Below, piece after piece: positions 1 to 6,730 of a stretch of 7,669 bases of DNA (positions within the stretch are counted from its first letter, which is position 1; each line of letters begins with the position of its first letter). Origin of the DNA: Verrucomicrobiota bacterium (GTDB lineage: Bacteria; Verrucomicrobiota; Verrucomicrobiia; Opitutales; Seribacteraceae); NCBI GenBank assembly GCA_014382645.1, contig JACNJI010000118.1:1-7669 (forward strand). The letters are read 5' to 3'. Below the pieces are notes generated by a model. That model was not told where the DNA came from. It searched no databases and worked only from the letters and a program-made list of their open reading frames with translations. Both the position numbers and the translations under genes were made by a program.

Positions 1-1173
1 GGGCGCCCGGCCGCCGCACTGGAGGTCGGCCGTTTCATGGGCTTGTTTGCAAAATCCCGGACGGAGTTTCAGACCCTCGAAGAGGCGATGCAGGAAGTCT
101 TGGCAAACGTTCTGGTGCATCCTGAGTTTCTTTACCTGACTCAATACGTCGCAGAGAATGCAAAAGTTGGCCCAACGCGGATCAGTGACCATGAATTGGC
201 AAGACGCCTTTCGGTATTTCTATGGTCGAGTATTCCTGATGCCGAACTGCAACAACTTGCTGAACAAGGAAAGCTCAAGGAACCTAAAATCCTTGAAGCT
301 CAGGTCAAACGCATGTTGACAGACACTCGTTCTAAACGGTTTACTCAGCATTTCGTGCAGCAATGGCTTGGCCTGGATGGTCTGGATAGTGTGACACATG
401 TCACAGACGATGATCTGAAGGAAGCCATGCAGGAAGAACCTGTCGCCTTTTTTGAGAATGTGTTGAAACACAACCTCAGTGTTCTCGACTTCATCCATTC
501 GGACTACGCAATAGTCAATGAGAAGTTGGCGAAGCACTATGGGATCAAGGATATACATGGCTTTCATTTTCGTAAAGTTCCCACCGAACCAAAACTGAAC
601 CGTGGCGGTCTTTTGACAGGTTCTGCCGTTCTTGCGATGAACTCCGATGGCAAGGATTCCCATCCTCTTAAACGCGGGGTCTGGTTGCTGGAACGCATTC
701 TTAATGATCCACCACCACCTCCTCCACCAAATGTACCGGAAGTAGACCTTGCGGATCCGGAAATCCAAAAAATGACCTTGAAAGAACGGATTGCCAACCA
801 CCGAAATGATCCAGCTTGCTATTCTTGCCACGCAAGAATTGATCCTTGGGGAATCGCGTTTGAAAATTATGATGCTCTGGGTTCCTACCGCACCAAGTTC
901 AATAATAAGCCGGTCGATGCCACTTCCAATCTTTTCAATAAGCAGGCCTTGGAAGGAATGAAGGGATTGAAGCGATATCTACTCAAGGAAAGACAAGATC
1001 AATTTGCCCGTGCCATGGTGCACAAAATGACTGCCTATGCACTTGGTCGCCATCTTTCTTTTTCAGATCATGCCGACGTGGAAGACCTGACGAAAAAGTT
1101 CAGAAAAAAGGGAGATCGCCTGGGTGATTTGATCCACTTGCTTACCCAAAGCACCATTTTTAACTCGAAATAA
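1..1173 (+). CDS. DUF1592/DUF1588/DUF1585 cytochrome-type secreted protein, C-terminal part (5' partial)
   Basis: The frame is open from the first base to the TAA at 1171-1173, so the gene starts to the left; the ATG at 37 is internal. The visible 390 residues begin in what looks like the end of DUF1595 (RPAAALEVGRFMGLF) and enter DUF1592 (residues about 33-165, with VLVHPEFLYL). DUF1588 follows (about 201-290): GGLLTGSAVLAMNSDG, HPLKRGVWLLERIL, a seven-proline run at 237-243 and a haem-type C-Y-S-C-H at 273-277. DUF1585 closes the protein (about 318-390, AYALGRHLSFSD). This is the usual C-terminal domain order for these large PVC proteins, which normally carry an N-terminal cytochrome c-like domain and a signal peptide, both outside this window. 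The biochemical function is unknown; the CxxCH motif suggests haem binding outside the cytoplasm. The DUF1552 gene lies 43 bp downstream, the standard partner, so co-transcription is likely. Confidence 0.95.
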   Translation, partial: GRPAAALEVGRFMGLFAKSRTEFQTLEEAMQEVLANVLVHPEFLYLTQYVAENAKVGPTRISDHELARRLSVFLWSSIPDAELQQLAEQGKLKEPKILEAQVKRMLTDTRSKRFTQHFVQQWLGLDGLDSVTHVTDDDLKEAMQEEPVAFFENVLKHNLSVLDFIHSDYAIVNEKLAKHYGIKDIHGFHFRKVPTEPKLNRGGLLTGSAVLAMNSDGKDSHPLKRGVWLLERILNDPPPPPPPNVPEVDLADPEIQKMTLKERIANHRNDPACYSCHARIDPWGIAFENYDALGSYRTKFNNKPVDATSNLFNKQALEGMKGLKRYLLKERQDQFARAMVHKMTAYALGRHLSFSDHADVEDLTKKFRKKGDRLGDLIHLLTQSTIFNSK

Positions 1174-1216
1174 TTGGCCTTTAGGCTATTACATATTAAG
1201 GAAAGTTTAACTGACA

Positions 1217-2617
1217 ATGAATGATAAACCAAACACTTTGGGCCGTAGAACCTTTTTACGTGGCACTGGCATCGCCCTTTCTTTGCCTTGGTTCGAAACA
1301 TTTGGTGCTGGAAATCAAACTGCCAACAACACACCAAAACGTTTTGTCAGCATTTACCACCCGGATGGAGTGGGCGTCCCCCTCAAGGAAGACCCGGCTT
1401 GGAAGGATTGGAGTTGGTTCCCTCATGGCGGGGAAAAGGATTTCGAATTAACCAAAGTGCTGGACGTTCTTGAGCCCTTGCGCAGTGACGTCACGGTTTA
1501 TGCAGGTCTCTCCCATCCTGCAGTAAGGCGGGTCCACGGGCATTCCAATGCCGACCAGTATCTTACGGGTGCGGACACCCAAGGACATGGTCCTTACAAG
1601 AATTCAATTTCCCTGGATCAGGTCTACGCCGAATCCATCGGTGAGTATACCCGGCATGCTTCCCTGGTCATGTCCACAAATGGTGGCATCGGCGGTCCTC
1701 GTGGCGCCCAAACCCAGTCCTTTAACCGGGAAGGTCGCCCCATTCCGGCGCTGAATAAGCCCAAGCAAATTTTCGACATGCTTTTTGTCGCCGGCAACCG
1801 GGATGCGGCAGCGAGGTTGGGAAGGAGCAAAAGTGCCCTGGATCTCCTGATTGAAGATTCCCGATCCCTCGGAAGAAAACTTTCCAAGCACGACCAAGGC
1901 ACTCTCCAGCAGTATCTTGACTCGGTTAGGGATACCGAGGTGAAACTGACCAAAGCCCAGCAATGGATGGATGCTCCCCTGTCAAAGGTGGATTCCTCAA
2001 GTCTGCACCTAGAAGCTGGTCCGAAAGAGGCCAAGCAATATTTTCAGACCATGTATGATTTGATCTATCTTGCCTTTTTGAGCGACTCCACCCGTGTGGC
2101 GACTTTTCAATTGGGAAGGGAGAACGGGGGAGGTCCGCACGATTTGCTTTCCAAGGCTGTGGATTTGGATAATGCACATGGTCTGACCCATTCCGTCAAG
2201 AATAAGAACGGCTGGCAAAACCTTGGAACCTACAACCGTTATCAGGCGGAGGAGTTTGGTCGATTTGTGAAGAAACTCAAGGATACGACCGAGCCAAGTG
2301 GCGAAGGTAACATGCTGGACAATACTTTTGCCATGCATGGTTCCGCATCCAGTAGTTTTCATCTGTCCCGAAATTATCCCATAATTTCAGCCGGGGGAAA
2401 AAATCTCGGTTTTGCCAATGGACGTTATCTCAATTTTGTTGGTCTCCAGGAGGATGGCAGTTTGCCTGGTGCCGGAGTTACCAGTGATTCAGGATGGAAT
2501 AGTAAAGTGGTGGAAGAAGAACCTCCGCTTGCGAAGCTGTTCGTGAGCATCCTGCAGAGGCTCGGGGTCGAAACCGATTCATTTGCTGGATATTCCGGGG
2601 CCTTGGCACGGGTTTAA
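1217..2617 (+). CDS. Tat-exported DUF1552 family protein
   Basis: A complete 466-residue protein of ordinary DUF1552 length. The N-terminus has a twin-arginine signal (G-R-R-T-F-L-R at residues 9-15) followed by a hydrophobic stretch (GIALSLPWF), so it is probably exported folded by Tat. The mature part starts near KRFVSIYHPDGVG and carries family-typical segments: HPDGVG (48-53), GHSNADQYLTGAD (108-120), then SISLDQVYAESIG and a long C-terminal half with DSTRVATFQLGRENGG. The ATG at 1217 is chosen because it gives the complete Tat signal; a purine-rich AAGGAAAG lies at 1198-1205, a rather long 11 bases upstream. DUF1552 proteins have no established activity. They are usually encoded beside DUF1592/1588/1585 cytochrome-type proteins, as here, and the two probably work together outside the cytoplasm. 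I see no frameshift or missing segment. Confidence 0.96.
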   Translation: MNDKPNTLGRRTFLRGTGIALSLPWFETFGAGNQTANNTPKRFVSIYHPDGVGVPLKEDPAWKDWSWFPHGGEKDFELTKVLDVLEPLRSDVTVYAGLSHPAVRRVHGHSNADQYLTGADTQGHGPYKNSISLDQVYAESIGEYTRHASLVMSTNGGIGGPRGAQTQSFNREGRPIPALNKPKQIFDMLFVAGNRDAAARLGRSKSALDLLIEDSRSLGRKLSKHDQGTLQQYLDSVRDTEVKLTKAQQWMDAPLSKVDSSSLHLEAGPKEAKQYFQTMYDLIYLAFLSDSTRVATFQLGRENGGGPHDLLSKAVDLDNAHGLTHSVKNKNGWQNLGTYNRYQAEEFGRFVKKLKDTTEPSGEGNMLDNTFAMHGSASSSFHLSRNYPIISAGGKNLGFANGRYLNFVGLQEDGSLPGAGVTSDSGWNSKVVEEEPPLAKLFVSILQRLGVETDSFAGYSGALARV

Positions 2618-2697
2618 AAAGAGTGTGGTAAACGGGAGAGACGTTCAACGTTCACCGAAATATCCCAAGCGACCTTATTGGACGGCGTGGTGAAGTT

Positions 2698-2715
2698 GTT
2701 TGCCGAGCAAACTTT
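2698..2715 (+). terminator. weak terminator-like hairpin after the DUF1552 gene
   Basis: A six-base perfect stem, GTTTGC (2698-2703) and GCAAAC (2707-2712), with a CGA loop is followed directly by TTT. It lies 81 bases after the DUF1552 stop and before the ferrochelatase gene, where a terminator would be expected. The stem is short and the U-tract has only three bases, so it may be weak or coincidental. Confidence 0.3.
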
Positions 2716-2735
2716 CAGGATCAAATTTTTCCTCG

Positions 2736-2764
2736 TTGGAGAAATGAAATAATTTCGATATACA
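2736..2764 (+). promoter_or_regulatory. possible sigma-70-type promoter for ferrochelatase
   Basis: TTGGAG (2736-2741) and TATACA (2759-2764) are separated by 17 bases, the optimal spacing, in an AT-rich stretch 52 bases before the hemH ATG. The matches to TTGACA and TATAAT are only 3 of 6 and 4 of 6. Such a match is common by chance in AT-rich DNA, so this is a candidate only. Confidence 0.22.
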
Positions 2765-2816
2765 GATTATCTAGATTTTCTTTCTCGCTGAAACGTAGTT
2801 TTACCCTTTCTTACAA

Positions 2817-3935
2817 ATGCAATCCGTCTATATTCCTCCAAGGCGGAAGACCAAGGTTGTCTTCGTGCAACTCGGTTCCCCCGAGGCTCCGACCCCCAAG
2901 GCGTTGCGGAAATACCTCAGGAAATTCCTCGGGGACCCGAGGGTGATCGACATTCCCGCTTGGAAGTGGAAGATCATTCTCAACTGCTTCGTCCTTCCTT
3001 TCAGGCCCGCTAAATCAGCCAAGCTTTACGAGAGAATTTGGGACGGAAAGAGTTTTCCGCTCATCACGAACACGGCTAACTTCACGGAGAGTGTTCGTGA
3101 GGAATTGAAGAAGATCGACCCCGAGGGGTACGTCGAGGTAAACCATGCCTTCCTGCTTTCCCCCCCTTACGTCAATGAAGTATACGACAGTTGGGAAGAG
3201 GATTTGAAGAACAATGTCGGGGCTACCAAATTGATGGTCATCCCTATGTTTCCCCAGTATTCGGAAAGTACGATTGCATCCGGCGTCGACGCCTTGGGCA
3301 AGGAACTTTCCAAGCGGGTCAAAATTCCCACCTTTGAGGTCATCACCAATTTCCACCGCACCCATGCCTTTATTGACAATTCCGTGACTCAATTGGATGC
3401 CAAGGTGAAGGAACTTAAGAAGGAAGGCATTGAGATCGACAAACTGGTTATCTCCTTCCACGGGATGCAAAAAAGACGCGTCGTTTTCAAAGGGGACGAC
3501 TACTACCGACATTGCTACGAGACCTACCGCCTGATCGTTGACCGACTCAAGCACTTCAAGCCCGAACAAACCGTGATGACTTTCCAGAGCCGCTTCGGTC
3601 GAGAGGAATGGATTACACCCTATACGGAGGAGGTGGTCGAGAACCTGATCAACGAAGGTCACAAGGAACTCATGATTTATTCGCCCAGCTTCGTCGCGGA
3701 TTGTCTCGAGACGACGGACGAACTGGGTCACGAGTTGGCCAAGGACGCAAAGAAGTGGGGAGGGAACGTCCATCCCGTCGAGTGCCTCAATACCAACGAA
3801 CAGTGGTGCAAGGATTTTGCCAAATACGTAATGACCCAGGCCGAGGGCTCGGCCCAAGACAAAGAAGACATCGAATACCGGTTGAAGGCGGATGACTATG
3901 ATCATATGCCCGAACTGGCTATGAATCAGTCCTAA
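2817..3935 (+). CDS. hemH: ferrochelatase (protohaem ferro-lyase)
   Basis: This enzyme inserts ferrous iron into protoporphyrin IX, the last step of the protoporphyrin-dependent haem pathway, in the cytoplasm or at the inner face of the membrane. The 372-residue protein shows the family along its whole length: KVVFVQLGSPEAPTPKALR near the N-terminus, KLYERIWDGKSFPL, PMFPQYSESTIAS, the active-site histidine in ISFHGMQKR (His215), and SRFGREEWITPYTEE followed by FVADCLETTDEL, where Glu298 matches the second catalytic residue. The usual HG(L/I)P is HGMQ here, a small departure. Length is at the upper end of bacterial ferrochelatases. No Shine-Dalgarno sequence is visible before the ATG (pyrimidine-rich leader), but the start is supported by the short, normal distance to the first strand. 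It has 199 bp of non-coding DNA upstream, so it probably has its own promoter. A sample line inside it (2881-2940) is 63% GC against about 45% in a sample line of the first gene (481-540). Confidence 0.97.
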   Translation: MQSVYIPPRRKTKVVFVQLGSPEAPTPKALRKYLRKFLGDPRVIDIPAWKWKIILNCFVLPFRPAKSAKLYERIWDGKSFPLITNTANFTESVREELKKIDPEGYVEVNHAFLLSPPYVNEVYDSWEEDLKNNVGATKLMVIPMFPQYSESTIASGVDALGKELSKRVKIPTFEVITNFHRTHAFIDNSVTQLDAKVKELKKEGIEIDKLVISFHGMQKRRVVFKGDDYYRHCYETYRLIVDRLKHFKPEQTVMTFQSRFGREEWITPYTEEVVENLINEGHKELMIYSPSFVADCLETTDELGHELAKDAKKWGGNVHPVECLNTNEQWCKDFAKYVMTQAEGSAQDKEDIEYRLKADDYDHMPELAMNQS

Positions 3936-3973
3936 GTTTCCCGACGTCCTTGCCCCGGTTTTTTTGCGAACAG

Positions 3974-4078
3974 GTTATCTTTTAGGCTCGTTGAGCTTTA
4001 CGTACGCATCGACCCGAATAATAAGTAAAAGGCTTTTTAGGTAGGAGTTTCCCAAAATCACGTTATCTTTCAGGATCG
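3974..4078 (+). repeat. imperfect 17-bp direct repeat pair upstream of the DUF1080 gene
   Basis: GTTATCTTTTAGGCTCG at 3974-3990 and GTTATCTTTCAGGATCG at 4062-4078 match at 15 of 17 positions. Both copies lie in the 229-bp gap between ferrochelatase and the DUF1080 gene, and the second ends 86 bases before that gene's ATG. Paired copies in a leader could be binding sites for a regulator or remnants of a duplication. Nothing else recognisable is in this gap apart from a seven-T run at 3959-3965, which has no good stem before it. Confidence 0.4.
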
Positions 4079-4164
4079 CCAACTTGAACGTTCCACCCGC
4101 TTGATCAAGATGCAAGGGGAACGAGGAACCGCAGATAAAAACTAACAACCAAAGCTAAAAACTC

Positions 4165-4950
4165 ATGATAACATTCGCCCTTAGATTCAAAATTTCATCG
4201 ATAGCGCTTCTTGTCCTGGTAGGATTTCTTCACGCGGGCAAAAAGCCCGAGGAACAGAATGGATACGACCAAGGAAAGGACGTTGGGTTCAAAGCGCCCA
4301 AGGGAGCTGAAGTTCCCTTCGACGGGACTATGGAATCAATCCGGAAAAATTGGGAAATGTGGCCGAAGAAGGATATGGATATCACCTGGAAGATTATGGA
4401 TAACCCGAATGGCAAGGGAAAGACCTTGATGACGGATGGGGGAAAAAGCTGGGGCACGCATGACTTGGTGACCAAGAAAAAATATTCCGATTACGAGGGG
4501 CATGTTGAATTTATCATGATGGGAGCTCGTGGTGATGGAAAACCGGACGGGTACGCCAACAGCGGAGTCTACATGCAAAACCGCTATGAAATCCAAATTG
4601 AGTCTCCCAAGGGAAAAAACGTTCAGGATCCGTACAATTGGAAAATCGGGCCACATGGGATTGCTGCCTTTTGCATGGATCGTGTGCCTGACCGCAACGC
4701 ATGGAGACCGAATGGTCAATGGCATGCCTTCCACTTCGTTATCAAGGATGCGAAATGGGAGGGCGGCAAAAAAGTTGCCAATGCACGTGCCACGGTCTGG
4801 TGGAATGGAATCAAAGTTCACGACAACGCCGAAATTAAAAAAGCCAACGGTGGGATCAAGGTGACTTCCTCACCAGGTGGTCTTAAACTTCAGGAGCATG
4901 GTCAAGACGTGCGCTACAGGAACGTTTGGATACTAGATCAATCCAAGTAA
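4165..4950 (+). CDS. secreted DUF1080 family protein (3-keto-disaccharide hydrolase fold)
   Basis: A 261-residue protein with a Sec signal peptide: positively charged start, hydrophobic core (SSIALLVLVGFL) and a likely cleavage site near HAG at 24-26. The rest is one DUF1080 domain, a concanavalin-like beta-sandwich family renamed 3-keto-disaccharide hydrolase. Diagnostic parts are the FDGT opening (residues about 52-55), the YSDYEGHVEF strand, ANSGVYMQNRYEIQI starting at residue 131, and the closing GGLKLQEHGQDVRYRNVWI. Members act on sugars in the periplasm or at the cell surface, but most PVC paralogues have no assigned substrate, so the exact reaction is inferred. The ATG at 4165 gives the complete signal peptide; the leader is A-rich with no Shine-Dalgarno. 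The sulfatase pseudogene starts 48 bp downstream, which suggests a former two-gene unit for degrading sulfated glycans. The gene itself looks intact. Confidence 0.93.
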   Translation: MITFALRFKISSIALLVLVGFLHAGKKPEEQNGYDQGKDVGFKAPKGAEVPFDGTMESIRKNWEMWPKKDMDITWKIMDNPNGKGKTLMTDGGKSWGTHDLVTKKKYSDYEGHVEFIMMGARGDGKPDGYANSGVYMQNRYEIQIESPKGKNVQDPYNWKIGPHGIAAFCMDRVPDRNAWRPNGQWHAFHFVIKDAKWEGGKKVANARATVWWNGIKVHDNAEIKKANGGIKVTSSPGGLKLQEHGQDVRYRNVWILDQSK

Positions 4951-4998
4951 CGCCGATTTATCCAAGCGCAATCTAAGCGGAGTACTTTACCCATACCC

Positions 4999-6639
4999 AT
5001 GAATCACAAAACATTCTTTCTCTGCTTTTCCTAACCTTGGTGCATCAGGTTTTGGCCGAGGCCCCTCCGAATTTCATCATCCTTTATGCGGATGATCTCG
5101 GATATGCCGACACCTCCGTCCAGATGACGGATGCCGAGCCTTCCACTAAACACGATTTCATCCGGACGCCCGGACTCGAGAGGTTGGCCGAAATCGGAGC
5201 CCGCTTCACTGCGGCCTACGCTCCTTCTCCCACCTGCACGGCTTCGCGCATAAGCATCCAGCATGGTCAAACGACTGCCCGAATCCAGTACCGGAACGTA
5301 TTCGACGTTCTTTCCGGCGTTCAGCGCCCGGATGGGTACGATGCGGAGGTGACCATGGCGGAAATGCTGAAGAAAGCCGGAAGAAATTACGTCACCGCCC
5401 GCTTCGGCAAGGGATGCAGCACCATGGGGCGATTTGAAGATGCCGGTTACGGACATTACCGATGAGAATCCGGGCGAACCCGTAGGCAATGGAAACGGGC
5501 ACGGTTCCTATTGGGACCCGATCAAGGATAAGGCTCCGTTTCCTCCGGACAATCCGAAACGCATGTATTCGCTCATGAGAGATTCCGCTGCCTTCGTCAA
5601 GGAGCACGCAGGGAAACAACCTTTCTTCATGATGGTTTCCCATTACGCTCCTCACATTCCTCACCTCTGCACCAAGGAAGCTTTCGAGCGGAACAAGAAA
5701 CGCTGGATTGAAATGGGTAGGGATACCGATGGAATTGAAATGGGTAGGGATACCGATGGAATTGAAAAGGAGAAATCGGCCGTCAATAAGGACATCACCT
5801 ATGCGGCGATGGTTGAAGAGATGGACATGACCTTGGTCGCCATACTCGACGCCTTGGAAGCCAAGGGCCAACTAGACAACACCTATGTGATTTTCACTTC
5901 CGACAACGGAGGTGGTCATTCCGAAAGAAGGGAAGTCGATGGAGAGAAACGCCGGTTCAATGGACCGCTGCAGGAGGGCAAGCGTTCCATTTAGGAAAGG
6001 GGGATTCGGGTCCCTGTGATTATGGCCGGACCAGGGGTTCCCGCCAATTCCCAGTGCGATTTCCCCGTAGCTCAATGGGATTATCTGCCTACCATGTATT
6101 CTCTCGCAGGCAGCAAAACTCAGTTGCCCAATAACTTAGATGGGGTGGATCTCCGTTCGGTTCTGAATAAGGGAAATGCGGGTAAGCTCGCCAAGCGCGA
6201 TACCGGCCTGGTCTTTCATTTTCCAGCCTTCTACACTGTCCCTATCACATCCTGCCGAGATGGAGACTTCAAGTTGATGCGTCACTTGAACAGCGGCGAA
6301 ATCAAGTTATTTGACGTGGCTAAGGATATGGGGGAAACCAAGGATTTATCCAAGAGCATGCCCGAAAAAAAAAGCGGCCTTGGTTCGAAAACTGGATGCC
6401 TACTTGAAGAAGGTGGGAGCCTGGACCATGGAGGAAGTATATGAGACCCGCTTTGAAGAATTGGGAAAATGGATCGGAGAGAAAAAACAACTGATTACGG
6501 ACTGCCAGGCAAAACTGAAGAATGACCCCAATGACCGGGATACCCTGTCTAGCCTGAAAAAGCAGAAGCATCTTTGGTTAGGTTCCACAAGACTTTGGAG
6601 CAAGTTCGGGACAATCAAAAATCGGATAGATGGTTTTAG
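4999..6639 (+). pseudogene. formylglycine-type arylsulfatase, disrupted by four frameshifts and a stop
   Basis: An intact version would remove sulfate esters from extracellular glycans. Homology continues through three frames. ATG 4999 opens a signal peptide that hits TAA at 5032; adding one A to the A-run at 5008-5011 restores it (MNHKNILSLLFLTLVHQVLA). Metal-binding YADDLGYAD, the formylglycine site C-T-A-S-R (5235-5249) and FGK follow. An extra G near 5451 shifts the frame before ITDENPGEP. SHYAPH, TYVIFTSDNGGG and GPLQEGKRSI follow, then TAG at 5992-5994 replaces the Tyr of the conserved Y-E-G-G-x-R motif, with the next Gly read as Arg. VPVIMAGPG to LSKSMPEKK continues in frame. An extra A in the nine-A run 6365-6373 and a missing A at 6557-6561 are the last shifts; correcting them gives an ending SDRWF and TAG at 6637-6639. 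The indels sum to zero, leaving about 546 codons, normal for the family. Neighbouring genes are intact, favouring real decay over poor sequence, though homopolymer errors remain possible. Confidence 0.9.
5707..5760 (+). repeat. perfect 27-bp tandem duplication inside the sulfatase pseudogene
   Basis: Two identical 27-base units (5707-5733 and 5734-5760) encode IEMGRDTDG twice in a row, followed by IEKEKS, so the first bases of a third unit are also present. The duplication keeps the local frame. The absence of any difference between copies points to a recent slippage or unequal recombination event. It falls between the SHYAPH segment and the NKDITYAAMVEEMD helix, probably in a surface loop. 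Confidence 0.97.
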
Positions 6640-6730
6640 GGCGGGTGGAAATGTTTTATTAGTTCAGTTACAAATGAAATACTGAAATCGGCTGGCATTG
6701 GTGAAAGTCGATCGATAGTGTGCGGAATTC

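Noticed and set aside
709..729. A run of seven proline codons
   Set aside because: A proline-rich stretch at this place is a common feature of DUF1588 proteins, not a novel repeat.
220..831. A 203-codon minus-strand open frame opposite the DUF1592/1588 gene
   Set aside because: It is antisense to conserved domains and has no recognisable motif or leader; the Trp-rich part mirrors the proline run on the other strand.
2641..2654. Tandem 7-mer ACGTTCA twice in the gap after the DUF1552 gene
   Set aside because: Only two short copies without further structure; likely coincidental.
3015..3905. A 296-codon open frame on the minus strand opposite hemH
   Set aside because: It is fully antisense to a well-supported ferrochelatase, and its translation shows no recognisable domain; it is a by-product of hemH codon usage.
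3959..3965. A run of seven Ts just after hemH as an intrinsic terminator
   Set aside because: The preceding bases form only about three base pairs (CCG with CGG), too weak for a convincing hairpin.
4999..6639. Programmed frameshifting or stop readthrough making an active sulfatase
   Set aside because: It would need four separate shifts plus readthrough of a TAG in one gene; decay or sequencing error is far simpler.
6663..6686. Inverted repeat TTCAGT ... ACTGAA with a 12-base loop between the sulfatase remnant and the kinase
   Set aside because: A six-base arm with a long loop is expected by chance in AT-rich DNA, and it has no T-run or clear operator context.
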